Shown piece by piece: positions 7,948 through 17,020 of a stretch of 51,792 nucleotides of DNA (positions are counted from its first letter, which is position 1; every line of letters begins with the position of its first letter). The stretch lies in the NCBI GenBank assembly GCA_947472885.1, contig CANJBX010000026.1, positions 1 to 51,792 of the forward strand, written 5' to 3'. A model generated the notes under the pieces. The model had not been told where the DNA came from. It saw only the letters and a program-made list of their open reading frames with translations, and did not search any database. A program made the position numbers and the translations under genes. Source of the stretch: Hyphomicrobiaceae bacterium. GTDB lineage: Bacteria > Pseudomonadota > Alphaproteobacteria > Rhizobiales > Xanthobacteraceae.

Positions 7948-8280
7948 CTAGTCTTCGACACCGTTGGTGTCGCGGTAGACCTCAACGTCTACCGCGCCGC
8001 TGACGACGCTGCGCCACATCTGCAACGAGGCCTGCCAGCGCGCATCGCTCGCCAGCTGCTGGCGATTGACCTCGATGCCGGCGTCGGTTTCGTACTCGAT
8101 GATCTGGGTGTAGCGCGCCGGATCGTCGACGTTCTGCAGGAGCCGCACTTCCTTGCAGCCGAAGAATTCGTAGAACGGCTTGCCGGCCTGCACCATCGCC
8201 TGCAGCTGCTTGGGGTCGGCAGATGGCGCGGTAAATCTCAAATGCAGCGTGCGTCTGACTTTGGCTGGCCCATCGGTCAT
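7948..8280 (-). CDS. Conserved hypothetical protein, ABM/NIPSNAP-like size and pattern
   Basis: The predicted protein has 110 residues and no signal peptide or membrane segment. The alternation of predicted strands and helices (RRTLHLRFTA, AGKPFYEFFGCKEVRLLQ, RYTQIIEYET, VDVEVYRD) looks like a dimeric ferredoxin-like alpha/beta barrel, the fold shared by ABM monooxygenases and NIPSNAP-like proteins. No catalytic residues can be named. The ATG at 8280 has GGAG eight bases upstream. It lies 25 bases before pheA on the opposite side of that gene's stop, so it could be co-transcribed as the last gene of a kdsB-pheA unit. Function unknown. Confidence 0.6.
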   Translation of the reverse strand: MTDGPAKVRRTLHLRFTAPSADPKQLQAMVQAGKPFYEFFGCKEVRLLQNVDDPARYTQIIEYETDAGIEVNRQQLASDARWQASLQMWRSVVSGAVDVEVYRDTNGVED

Positions 8281-8305
8281 TGCGCACGCTCCATTCTAGT
8301 TCCCA

Positions 8306-9181
8306 TCAGGACGTCAGCTTGGCACGGTGCCTGTGCGCCGGATAGACGCCGAGCACTTTCATCGACTTGGGCTGCGCCACGAACTCGAGTTCCTCGAGCG
8401 CCAGCTCCAGCGCACGGTCCTTGGGATGCGCCTCGACATCGGCATAGAACTGCGTCGCCGAGAAGCTGCCGCGCACCATGTAGCTTTCGAGCTTGGTCAT
8501 GTTGATGCCATTGGTGGCGAAGCCGCCGAGCGCCTTGTAAAGCGCCGCCGGAATGTTGCGCACCTCAAACACAAACGTCGTCACGACCTTGGACTTGCCT
8601 TTCGGCTGCGGCGCCCACTTCGGCTTCTTCTGCAAGACGATGAAACGCGTGGTGTTGTGCTTCTCGTCCTCGCAGTCGCGCTGGAGAATCTTCAATCCGT
8701 AGATTTTCGCCGCCAGCGCAGGCGCGAGCGATGCCCGCGTCTTGTCGCCAGCTTCCGCGACCTGCCGCGCCGAGCCTGCCGTATCGCCAGCCACCACGGC
8801 CTTCAACCCAAGTTTGCGGATCGCCGTGCGGCACTGGCCGAGCGCATGGATGTGGCTCTCGACGGTCTTGAGCGTCTTGAACGATGCGCTCCTGATCGCC
8901 ATCAGCTGATGGTGCACCGGCATGAAATATTCGGCGACGATGTGCAGGCCGGAATGCGGCATCAGGTGATGAATGTCGGCAACACGTCCGGCGACCGAGT
9001 TCTCGATCGGGATCATCGCAAGCTCGGCCCTGCCGGTGCGCACCGCATTGAACGCGTCCTCGAAGGTCGCGCACGGTGTCGGCACATAGGCCGGATAGGC
9101 CTGCCGGCAGGCGAGGTCGGAATTGGCCCCGGGCTCGCCCTGATAGACGATCTTGCGTTTGGTCATATTGGCTTTTTTCAT
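8306..9181 (-). CDS. pheA: Prephenate dehydratase
   Basis: The protein has 291 residues from the ATG at 9181, or 286 from the ATG at 9166; neither has a clear ribosome-binding site. It converts prephenate to phenylpyruvate in phenylalanine synthesis. The catalytic domain opens with YQGEPGANS and contains IPIENSVAGRV and the HNTTRFIVL motif with the conserved Thr-Arg-Phe. A C-terminal ACT domain (RNIPAALYKALGGFATNG, KLESYMV) should bind phenylalanine for feedback inhibition. This is a monofunctional enzyme without a chorismate mutase domain. It starts 37 bases after kdsB on the same strand, an arrangement likely to be co-transcribed. Confidence 0.93.
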   Translation of the reverse strand: MKKANMTKRKIVYQGEPGANSDLACRQAYPAYVPTPCATFEDAFNAVRTGRAELAMIPIENSVAGRVADIHHLMPHSGLHIVAEYFMPVHHQLMAIRSASFKTLKTVESHIHALGQCRTAIRKLGLKAVVAGDTAGSARQVAEAGDKTRASLAPALAAKIYGLKILQRDCEDEKHNTTRFIVLQKKPKWAPQPKGKSKVVTTFVFEVRNIPAALYKALGGFATNGINMTKLESYMVRGSFSATQFYADVEAHPKDRALELALEELEFVAQPKSMKVLGVYPAHRHRAKLTS

Positions 9182-9218
9182 GCTGTTCGTTATGGGCGGG
9201 GCGGGCCTTGAGTCAACA

Positions 9219-9959
9219 CTAGCGGCGGGCGAGAGCGGCGCGGGCGGCTTCGAGGTCTTCCGGCGTATCGACCCCGAGCGGGACGGAATCCACGATGGCC
9301 ACGTCGATCCGCATGCCGGCTTCGAGAAGCCGCAACTGTTCGAGCTTCTCGCGCTGCTCCAGCGGCGACGGCGTGAGCGTGACGAACCGCTCCAGCGCCG
9401 AGCGGCGATACGCATAGAGGCCGATGTGGTGATAGAGCGGGCCGTCGCCATGGGGCGCGGTGGCGCGGGTGAAATACAGCGCCCGCAGATGGCCGGGCGC
9501 GCTCTGTGTTCCCACCACCTTCACGACGTTCGGGTTGGTGCGCTCCTCGGGCTTTCTGATTTCCGCCGCGATGGTGGCAACATCGACGGCCGGATCCGAC
9601 AGCGGCGCCAGTGCGGCGCGCAGGTTGGCAGGGTCGAGCGTCGGCAGGTCGCCCTGGACGTTGACGATGAACTTCACCTTGCGCTCGGGATCGAGATGGC
9701 CCAGCGCCTCGAAAATCCGGTCGGAGCCTGAAGGGTGATCGGCCCGGGTCATGATCGCCTGCCCACCGGCCTTCTCGACCGCCGCCGCAATCGCCTCCGA
9801 ATCGGTCGCAACGACGACCTGCCCGACGTTGGCCGACCTTGCCCGGTCGTAGACATGCACAATCATGGGCTTGCCGGCGATATCCGCCAGCGGCTTGCCC
9901 GGCAGGCGGGTTGCCGCCATGCGCGCCGGGATGATGACGACAGCGTCGGAAACCGCCAT
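9219..9959 (-). CDS. kdsB: 3-deoxy-manno-octulosonate cytidylyltransferase
   Basis: The 246-residue enzyme matches the usual family length. It makes CMP-Kdo from CTP and Kdo, the activated sugar for the LPS inner core. Visible motifs are the N-terminal nucleotide-binding signature [15 protein letters not shown], the [12 protein letters not shown] region, the NVQGD metal/substrate motif and [12 protein letters not shown] near the C-terminus. The ATG at 9959 gives a standard N-terminus; an upstream in-frame TTG at 9995 would add twelve unlikely residues. It is the first gene of a minus-strand pair with pheA and is divergent from cycM. Confidence 0.94.
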   Translation of the reverse strand: MAVSDAVVIIPARMAATRLPGKPLADIAGKPMIVHVYDRARSANVGQVVVATDSEAIAAAVEKAGGQAIMTRADHPSGSDRIFEALGHLDPERKVKFIVNVQGDLPTLDPANLRAALAPLSDPAVDVATIAAEIRKPEERTNPNVVKVVGTQSAPGHLRALYFTRATAPHGDGPLYHHIGLYAYRRSALERFVTLTPSPLEQREKLEQLRLLEAGMRIDVAIVDSVPLGVDTPEDLEAARAALARR

Positions 9960-10133
9960 TTTTGAAGCCAATCCCAGTGTCAGCGAGGCCTGCAAATACG
10001 GATAGAATTATCCGGGAATTCACCCGTTTATACGGGTTGCAAGAAGCGCCGCAAACCGGCTATCTCTGCGCCGCAATACTCGGTGTTCAGCCGAGTTCCA
10101 ACCTTTTCCGCCTGCTGCGGGAGCTGCGCTGCG

Positions 10134-10670
10134 ATGAATTCCTTTGAACTCAACAAGATCATGGGCGCGTTGCTGTTTACGTGCCTCAGCCTGCTGTCGC
10201 TAAACATCGCCGCCGGGGCGATTTTTGCCCCTCACAAGCCCGAAAAGCCGGGCTACGACATCGCCGTTCAGGAAAAGGCCGCGCCGGGGCAAGCCGCGCC
10301 GGCCGCAGTCGCTGTTCCGATCGGGACGCTGCTGGCTTCCTCGGACGTCAAGCGCGGCGAAACCGCTGCCAAGAAGTGCATCGCCTGCCACACGTTCGAA
10401 AAGGGCGGCCCGAACCGCGTCGGCCCGAACCTTTACGGCGTCGTCGGCGAAGCGCGCGGCGAGGGCCGTGGCTTTAACTTCTCCGCGGCCATGAAGGCCA
10501 AGAAGGGCGCCTGGACCTTGGACGACCTCAACCACTTCATCATGAGCCCCAAGGGCTTCGTCCCCGGCACCGCCATGGGCTTCGCCGGCATCGGCAAGGA
10601 CAGCGAGCGCGCCGACATTCTGGCCTATCTCAATTCGCTGGCCGATTCGCCAAAGCCGCTGCCGAAGTAA
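10134..10670 (+). CDS. cycM: Membrane-anchored c-type cytochrome CycM
   Basis: The 178-residue protein has an uncleaved N-terminal anchor (about residues 10-30, starting MNSFELNKIMG), a flexible Ala/Pro linker and a single class I cytochrome c domain. The haem site CIACH is at residues 82-86 and the likely axial Met is in GTAMGF (148). CycM proteins of Bradyrhizobium relatives carry electrons from the bc1 complex to the aa3 oxidase on the periplasmic face of the membrane. The ATG at 10134 is preceded by GGGAG at 10119-10123; a longer upstream frame has no supporting features. A strong intrinsic terminator follows, so the gene is monocistronic. Confidence 0.92.
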   Translation: MNSFELNKIMGALLFTCLSLLSLNIAAGAIFAPHKPEKPGYDIAVQEKAAPGQAAPAAVAVPIGTLLASSDVKRGETAAKKCIACHTFEKGGPNRVGPNLYGVVGEARGEGRGFNFSAAMKAKKGAWTLDDLNHFIMSPKGFVPGTAMGFAGIGKDSERADILAYLNSLADSPKPLPK

Positions 10671-10700
10671 ACCATCTCAAATTCAGCATTGGGGAATGCG

Positions 10701-10737
10701 GAAACGGCCGGGCCAAAAGCCCGGCCGTTTCTTTTTC
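10701..10737 (+). terminator. Intrinsic terminator of cycM
   Basis: A GC-rich stem (gaaacggccggg / cccggccgtttc) with a short ccaaaag loop is followed by ctttttc. It lies 30 bases after the cycM stop and is a textbook rho-independent terminator. Confidence 0.9.
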
Positions 10738-10895
10738 AGGCAGCCGCAAAATCCCACCGGCAAAAACCACCAGAATGTGATGACCTCGCCAGCGCCCAAA
10801 CGCCGCGTTGCCCGCCTGCGCCGCATTCAAACCACGAATAGTACGCTAGACTGATGCACCGGCCCGATCCGGGTGACAGTTCTGGAGCGCTTTCA

Positions 10896-12776
10896 GTGGG
10901 TTCCTGCCGTATTTTCCGTCTCGCCCCCGCCCTTTCCGCTCTCACCCTTGCCGCTGCACTCACCGGCCTCAGCGCCGTTTCGGCATTTGCTGCCGATCCG
11001 GTCTGGCGGCATGGCCTGTCGCTGTTCGGCGACCTGAAATACCCGGCGGGCTTTGCGCATTTCGACTACGTCAACCCGAAGGCGCCCAAGGGCGGCGCGG
11101 TGCGCCAGATCGCGTTCGGCACCTTCGACAACTTCAATCAGGTCGTCGCCGGCGTGAAGGGTTCGCTCGCCGCCAGCGTCGAACTGATCTCCGACACGCT
11201 GATGTCGTCGGCAATGGACGAAGTCTCGACCGAGTACGGCCTGCTCGCGGAGAGCGTCAGCCACCCGGACAATTTCTCCTCCGTCACCTATCGTCTGCGC
11301 GCCAATGCGAAGTGGCACGACGGCAAGCCGGTGACGCCGGAGGACGTGATCTTCTCGTTCGAGGCGTTCAAGAAAAACTCCCCACAGATGTCGGCCTACT
11401 ACCGCCACGTCACCAAGGCCGAAAAAACCCGCGCACGGGACATCACCTTCACCTTCGACCAGCCGGGCAATCGTGAACTGCCGCAGATCATTGGCCAGAT
11501 CACCGTGCTGCCAAAGCATTGGTGGGAAGGCACCGACAAGAACGGCAACAAGCGCGACGTCGCCGGCACCACGCTGGAGCCGCCGCTCGGCAACGGCGCT
11601 TACCGCATCAAGGAATTCGTGCCGGGCCGCACCGTCGTCTACGAGCGCGTCAAGGATTACTGGGGCAAGGACGTCAACGTGAACGTCGGCCGCGATAACT
11701 TCGACGAGTACCGCTACGAATATTTCCGCGAGCCCACCATCGCCATCGAGGCCTTCAAGGCCGATCAGGTTGACTGGCGCTCCGAGAACAGCGCGAAGAA
11801 CTGGGCGACGGCCTACGACGTTCCCGCGGTGCGCGACAAGCGCGTCGTGCTGGAAGAATTCCCGATCCGCAATTTCGGCGTCATGCAGTCGTTTGCCTTC
11901 AACACCCGTCGCGAGAAATTCTCCGATCCGCGTGTCCGTCGCGCGTTCAACCTCGCGTTCGATTTCGAGGAAATGAACAAGCAGATTTTCTTCGGCCAAT
12001 ACAAACGCATCAAGAGCTACTTCGAGGGCACCGAACTCGCTTCAAGTGGCTTGCCGCAAGGCGAAGAACTGAAAATTCTCGAGACGGTGCGCAACAAGGT
12101 GCCGCCGGAAGTCTTCACGACGCCCTACAGCAATCCCGTCGGCGGCAATCCGGAATCTGTGCGCAACAACCTGCGCGAGGCCGTTCGGCTGCTGAAGGAA
12201 GCCGGTTACGAAGTCCGCAACCAGAAGCTCGTCAATGCCAGGACCGGCGAACCCTTCACCGCCGAATTTCTGATTAGCAGCCCCGATACCGAACGCTTTG
12301 TCGGTCCCTACAAGCCGGGACTTGAAAAACTCGGCATCACGGTTTCCATCCGTTCGGTCGATGACGCGCAATACGAGAACCGCCTGCGCCAGTGGGACTA
12401 CGACATCATCATTGCGTCGTGGGGACAGTCGTTGTCGCCCGGCAACGAGCAGCGCGACTTCTGGGGTTCGCCGGCAGCCGATCAGGCCGGCTCGCGCAAC
12501 TATGTCGGCATCAAGAATCCCGCCATCGACACACTGATCGACAAGGTGATCTTCGCCAAGAGTCGCGATGAACTGGTCGCGGTGACGCACGCGCTCGACC
12601 GCGTGCTGCTGTGGAATCACTACGTCGTGCCGAACTGGACCTATGGCAAGGTACGCGCCGCGCGCTGGGACCGCTTCTCGCGCCCGGACAAGCTGCCAGA
12701 GTATGGGCTGTCCGCTTTCCCGACGATCTGGTGGTGGGACCCGCAGAAGGCGGCGAAGGCCGGCAGCCGCCAGTGA
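10896..12776 (+). CDS. Extracellular solute-binding protein, YejA family (first copy)
   Basis: The protein has 626 residues from GTG 10896 and is the periplasmic binding component of a peptide-type ABC importer. The N-terminus is a Sec signal peptide (hydrophobic core LSALTLAAALTGLSAV, likely cut after AFA). The mature part is a family 5 solute-binding domain with the typical early motif HFDYVNPKAPKGG and a tryptophan-rich end. I prefer the GTG because GGAG lies eight bases upstream; an in-frame ATG at 10854 lacks a ribosome-binding site. It overlaps the second binding protein by four bases (GTGA), so the two are translationally coupled. YejA proteins bind oligopeptides or microcin C-like molecules; the ligand here is unknown. 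Confidence 0.9.
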   Translation: MGSCRIFRLAPALSALTLAAALTGLSAVSAFAADPVWRHGLSLFGDLKYPAGFAHFDYVNPKAPKGGAVRQIAFGTFDNFNQVVAGVKGSLAASVELISDTLMSSAMDEVSTEYGLLAESVSHPDNFSSVTYRLRANAKWHDGKPVTPEDVIFSFEAFKKNSPQMSAYYRHVTKAEKTRARDITFTFDQPGNRELPQIIGQITVLPKHWWEGTDKNGNKRDVAGTTLEPPLGNGAYRIKEFVPGRTVVYERVKDYWGKDVNVNVGRDNFDEYRYEYFREPTIAIEAFKADQVDWRSENSAKNWATAYDVPAVRDKRVVLEEFPIRNFGVMQSFAFNTRREKFSDPRVRRAFNLAFDFEEMNKQIFFGQYKRIKSYFEGTELASSGLPQGEELKILETVRNKVPPEVFTTPYSNPVGGNPESVRNNLREAVRLLKEAGYEVRNQKLVNARTGEPFTAEFLISSPDTERFVGPYKPGLEKLGITVSIRSVDDAQYENRLRQWDYDIIIASWGQSLSPGNEQRDFWGSPAADQAGSRNYVGIKNPAIDTLIDKVIFAKSRDELVAVTHALDRVLLWNHYVVPNWTYGKVRAARWDRFSRPDKLPEYGLSAFPTIWWWDPQKAAKAGSRQ

Positions 12777-14647
12777 CAAGCCCGAAGGCGGATCGCCGTC
12801 AGGTCTTGCTGCTTGGCGCAGGCGCGGTGGCGCTTGCGGCCTCGGCAAAACTCGGCATTGCGCAAACCGCCGGCGAAACCGAAAGCCACGGCATCTCGGC
12901 ATTCGGCGACCTGAAATACAGGCCGGGTTTTCCGCACTTCGATTACGTCAATCCGAAAGCGCCGAAGGGCGGCCTGTTCTCGCAGATCGGACCATCGCGG
13001 CAATACAACCAGAATTTCCAGACCTTCAATTCGCTCAACAGCTACATCTTCAAGGGCGATGCCGCGCAGGGCATGGAGCTGACGTTTGCGAGCCTGATGG
13101 TACGCGCCGCCGACGAACCCGACGGCATGTATGGGCTTGCAGCCAGGAGCGTGCGGATTTCCGCCGACGGCCTGACCTATCGCTTCATCCTGCGGCCCGA
13201 GGCGCGCTTTCACGACGGCACGAAACTGACGGCGGAAGACGTGGCATTCTCGCTCACCACGCTCAAGCAGAAGGGCCACCCGCTCATCACGCAAATGCTG
13301 CGTGATTTCGTCAGCGCGGAAGCGGAAAACGAAGCGACAGTGGTTGTAAAGTTTGCCGAAAAGCGCGGCCGCGACGTGCCGCTCTATGTCGCCGGGCTGC
13401 CGATCTTCTCAAAGGCCTATTACACGAAAAAGAACTTTGAAGAGACCACCCTCGAAATTCCGCTCGGCTGCGGCCCCTACAAGGTCGGCCGGTTCGAGCC
13501 GGGCCGCTACATCGAGTTCGACCGCGTCAAGGACTGGTGGGGCGCGAACCTGCCGGTCGGCATCGGGCAGAGCAATTTCGATACGCTGCGGTTTGAATAT
13601 TATCGTGACCGCGATGTCGGCTTCGAAGGCTTCACCGCCAAGGGCTATCTGTTCCGCGAGGAATTTACCTCGCGCATCTGGGCGACGCGCTACGACTTCC
13701 CGGCGATCAAGGACAGCCGCGTCAAGAAGGAAATTATCTCCGACGATACGCCTTCCGGCGCACAGGGCTGGTTCATCAATACGCGCCGCGAGAAATTCAA
13801 GAGCCCGCTGGTGCGCGAGGCGCTCTGCTACGCCTTCGACTTCGAGTGGACCAACAAGAACATCATGTACGGCTCCTACGACCGCACGCAGTCGATGTTC
13901 CAGAATTCCGACATGATGGCGAAGGGCAAGCCGGGCGCGGAAGAGATCGCGCTGCTGGAGCCGTTCCGCGGCAAGGTGCCGGACGAAGTGTTCGGCGAGC
14001 CGTTCCTGCCGCCGGTATCGGACGGCTCGGGCCAGGACCGCAACATGCTGCGCAAGGCCATCGCGTTGTTGCAGCAGGCCGGCCTGCAGCTCAAGGACGG
14101 CAAGCGCGTCGGACCGAACGGCGAACGCCTCACCATCGAGTTCCTGATCGACGAACCCTCCTTCCAGCCGCACCACATGCCCTACATCAAGAACCTCGCC
14201 ACTATCGGACTTGAGGCGACGCTGCGCATCGTCGATCCGATCCAGTATCAGGCGCGGCGCGACGACTTCGATTTCGACATGACCATCAGCCGCTTTGGCT
14301 TCTCGACGATTCCGGGCGATTCGCTGCGCTCGTTCTTTTCTTCCAATGCCGCCGCGACCAGGGGTTCCAACAACCTCGCCGGCATGGCCGACCCCGCCAT
14401 CGACGCGCTGATCGACAAGATCGTGGCAGCCGGTACGCGCCCGGAACTGGTCACGGCCTGCCGCGCACTCGACAGGGTCATCCGCGCCGGCCGCTATTGG
14501 GTGCCGCAATGGAACAAGGGGTCCCACTGGATTGCCTATTGGGACCAGTTCGCGCACCCGGAAAAGAAGCCGGGCTTCTCCCGCGGCGCGCCGGAAACCT
14601 GGTGGCATGACCCGGCGCGTGCAGCCAAGGCCGACCGCGCCGGATAA
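12773..14647 (+). CDS. Extracellular solute-binding protein, YejA family (second copy)
   Basis: The 624-residue paralogue of the preceding binding protein starts at a GTG that overlaps its stop codon. Its N-terminus is different: ADRRQVLLLGAGAVAL has the twin-arginine and hydrophobic core of a Tat signal, with cleavage probably near GIAQ. After that it carries the same HFDYVNPKAPKGG motif and family 5 binding-protein fold. Two binding proteins serving one YejB-YejE-YejF transporter suggests two substrate ranges. The different export route may mean this one folds, or takes a ligand or cofactor, before export. The Tat call rests only on the RR motif and lacks the full consensus. Confidence 0.9.
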   Translation: MTSPKADRRQVLLLGAGAVALAASAKLGIAQTAGETESHGISAFGDLKYRPGFPHFDYVNPKAPKGGLFSQIGPSRQYNQNFQTFNSLNSYIFKGDAAQGMELTFASLMVRAADEPDGMYGLAARSVRISADGLTYRFILRPEARFHDGTKLTAEDVAFSLTTLKQKGHPLITQMLRDFVSAEAENEATVVVKFAEKRGRDVPLYVAGLPIFSKAYYTKKNFEETTLEIPLGCGPYKVGRFEPGRYIEFDRVKDWWGANLPVGIGQSNFDTLRFEYYRDRDVGFEGFTAKGYLFREEFTSRIWATRYDFPAIKDSRVKKEIISDDTPSGAQGWFINTRREKFKSPLVREALCYAFDFEWTNKNIMYGSYDRTQSMFQNSDMMAKGKPGAEEIALLEPFRGKVPDEVFGEPFLPPVSDGSGQDRNMLRKAIALLQQAGLQLKDGKRVGPNGERLTIEFLIDEPSFQPHHMPYIKNLATIGLEATLRIVDPIQYQARRDDFDFDMTISRFGFSTIPGDSLRSFFSSNAAATRGSNNLAGMADPAIDALIDKIVAAGTRPELVTACRALDRVIRAGRYWVPQWNKGSHWIAYWDQFAHPEKKPGFSRGAPETWWHDPARAAKADRAG

Positions 14648-14698
14648 TTTGTTATACTCTGACGCCTAAAGAAGAGCCGGCAGCGAGAACCCGACACC

Positions 14699-15814
14699 AT
14701 GGCCGCATACATCATCCGCAGACTGCTGTTCATGATCCCGACCGTGCTGGGCATCATGCTGGTTTCGTTTGCGGTGGTGCAGTTCGCGCCGGGCGGCCCG
14801 GTCGAGCGCGTCATCGCGCAGCTTTCCGGCGCCGACACCGGCGCCTCCTCGCGCATCTCCGGCTCGGCAGGCGGCGACTTCGGCTCACGCGGGCAGGTGC
14901 AGGGCGCATCCCAGATCGACGCCTCGACCTCCAAGTATCGCGGCGCACAGGGTCTCGACCCGGAATTCATCAAGAAGCTCGAAGTGCAGTTCGGCTTCGA
15001 CAAGCCGGCCTATGAGCGCTTCGGCATCATGCTGTGGAACTTCATCCGCTTCGATTTCGGCCGCAGTTATTTCCGCGACGTGAACGTGATCGACCTCATC
15101 AAGGAAAAGCTCCCGGTTTCGATGTCGCTCGGCATCTGGATGACGCTGCTGACGTATCTCATCTCGATCCCGCTCGGCATCCGCAAGGCAGTGTCGGACG
15201 GCTCGCGTTTCGACGTCTGGACTTCGAGCGTCATCGTGATTGGCTACGCCATCCCCGGGTTCCTGTTCGCCATCCTGCTCATCATCCTGTTTGCGGGCGG
15301 CTCGTTCTTCGACGTGTTCCCATTGCGCGGCCTCACCTCGGACAATTTCGCGTCGATGTCGTGGCCGCAGAAGATCGCCGATTATTTCTGGCATCTTACG
15401 TTACCGCTGATCTCCATGGGCCTGAGCGCCTTCGCCACCATGACCTTGCTGACGAAAAATTCGTTCCTCGACGAAATCCGCAAGCAATATGTGCTGACCG
15501 CGCGCGCCAAGGGCTGCTCACAGCAGCAGGTGCTGTATGGCCACATCTTCCGCAACGCCATGCTGATCGTGATTGCCGGATTTCCCGGCGCGTTCGTGCA
15601 TGCGTTCTTTTCCGGCGCGCTGCTGATTGAAACGATCTTCTCGCTCGATGGGCTTGGATTACTGGGTTTTGAAAGCGTGCTGAACCGCGATTATCCGGTG
15701 GTGTTCGCGACGCTGTTTATTTTCTCGCTGGTCGGCCTCGTCGTCGGCCTGATCTCCGACCTGACCTACACATGGATCGATCCGCGCATCGATTTCGAAA
15801 CGCGGGAAGCATAA
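14699..15814 (+). CDS. yejB: Peptide ABC transporter permease YejB
   Basis: The 371-residue inner-membrane permease begins with the characteristic MAAYIIRRLLFMIPTVLGI helix and has about six transmembrane segments. The long periplasmic insertion between the first and second segments (Gly/Ser-rich, about residues 45-85) is typical of YejB rather than DppB. The cytoplasmic EAA loop is visible as VLTARAKGCSQQQVLYGHIFRNA. It pairs with YejE and is driven by YejF. The gene follows the second binding protein by 51 bases and lies 2 bases before yejE. Confidence 0.93.
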   Translation: MAAYIIRRLLFMIPTVLGIMLVSFAVVQFAPGGPVERVIAQLSGADTGASSRISGSAGGDFGSRGQVQGASQIDASTSKYRGAQGLDPEFIKKLEVQFGFDKPAYERFGIMLWNFIRFDFGRSYFRDVNVIDLIKEKLPVSMSLGIWMTLLTYLISIPLGIRKAVSDGSRFDVWTSSVIVIGYAIPGFLFAILLIILFAGGSFFDVFPLRGLTSDNFASMSWPQKIADYFWHLTLPLISMGLSAFATMTLLTKNSFLDEIRKQYVLTARAKGCSQQQVLYGHIFRNAMLIVIAGFPGAFVHAFFSGALLIETIFSLDGLGLLGFESVLNRDYPVVFATLFIFSLVGLVVGLISDLTYTWIDPRIDFETREA

Positions 15815-15816
15815 CG

Positions 15817-17016
15817 ATGGACGCGCCTGCACCGACGCCGATGCCGACGAATCCCGCCTCCGCCGATCCCGTCACCGGCATGCCGGCGTCCGTCGCTGCA
15901 CCCGCGCATCGCCGCGGCCGCGCGCTGTCGCCGATCAACCAGCGCCGCTGGGAAAACTTCAAGGCCAACCGGCGCGGTCATTTCTCGCTGTGGCTGTTCA
16001 CGATCCTGTTCGTGGTATCGCTGTTCGCCGAATTCATCGCCAATGATAAACCTTTCCTCGTGATGTTCGACGGCAAGACATATTTCCCCGCCGTCGTGAA
16101 TTATCCTGAGACGACGTTTGGCGGCGACTTCGAGACCGCGGCGGATTATCGCGATCCGTTCCTGCAGAACCTGATCAAGGAAAAGGGCGGCAGCATCGTC
16201 TGGCCGCCGGTCCGCTATTCCTACGAGACCCACAACCTCGACCTGCCGACGCCCGCGCCCTCGCCGCCGACGTGGCGCCTGAGCGAAGAGCAGTGCAAAT
16301 CCGTCGTCGAGAAGAAGGGCCTCAAGAGCTGCCGCGACCTCGAATACAACTGGCTCGGCACCGACGACCAGGGCCGCGACGTGGTGGCGCGCCTGATTTA
16401 CGGCTTTCGCATCTCGGTATTGTTCGGACTGGTGCTGACGCTTGTATCGTCGGCCATCGGCGTCGCCGCCGGCGCGGTGCAGGGCTATTTCGGCGGCTGG
16501 ACGGACCTGCTGTTCCAGCGCGTCATTGAAATCTGGACCTCGGTGCCGTCGCTCTACCTCCTGCTGATCGTATCGTCCGTGCTGGTGCCGGGCTTCTTCG
16601 TGCTGCTCGGCATCCTGCTGCTGTTTTCATGGGTGTCGCTGGTCGGCCTCGTGCGCGCGGAATTCCTGCGCGGACGAAACTTCGAATATATCCAGGCGGC
16701 GCGTGCGCTCGGTGTTTCCAACACCGTCATCATGTTCCGGCATCTGTTGCCGAACGCCATGGTCGCCACCATCACCTTCCTGCCGTTCATTCTGTCCTCG
16801 TCGGTGATGACGCTGACCGCGCTTGATTTCCTTGGCTTCGGCCTGCCGCCCGGCTCGCCATCGCTCGGCGAAATGCTGTCGCAGGGCAAGGCCAACATTC
16901 AGGCCCCCTGGCTCGGGTTCACCGGGTTCTTCACCGTCGCCATCATGCTCTCGCTCCTGATCTTCATCGGCGAAGCGGTGCGCGACGCCTTCGATCCGAG
17001 AAAGACATTTGGATAG
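15817..17016 (+). CDS. yejE: Peptide ABC transporter permease YejE
   Basis: The 399-residue permease has a Pro/Ala-rich cytosolic N-terminus (about 30 residues), a first membrane helix, and a long periplasmic domain with the diagnostic YNWLGTDDQGRDVVARLIYGFR motif. Several further helices follow, with the EAA loop IQAARALGVSNTVIMFRHLLPNA. It forms the heterodimeric channel with YejB. The ATG at 15817 follows a GGGAAG ribosome-binding site that lies inside the end of yejB. It is separated from yejF by only 4 bases. Confidence 0.93.
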   Translation: MDAPAPTPMPTNPASADPVTGMPASVAAPAHRRGRALSPINQRRWENFKANRRGHFSLWLFTILFVVSLFAEFIANDKPFLVMFDGKTYFPAVVNYPETTFGGDFETAADYRDPFLQNLIKEKGGSIVWPPVRYSYETHNLDLPTPAPSPPTWRLSEEQCKSVVEKKGLKSCRDLEYNWLGTDDQGRDVVARLIYGFRISVLFGLVLTLVSSAIGVAAGAVQGYFGGWTDLLFQRVIEIWTSVPSLYLLLIVSSVLVPGFFVLLGILLLFSWVSLVGLVRAEFLRGRNFEYIQAARALGVSNTVIMFRHLLPNAMVATITFLPFILSSSVMTLTALDFLGFGLPPGSPSLGEMLSQGKANIQAPWLGFTGFFTVAIMLSLLIFIGEAVRDAFDPRKTFG

Positions 17017-17020
17017 GACC

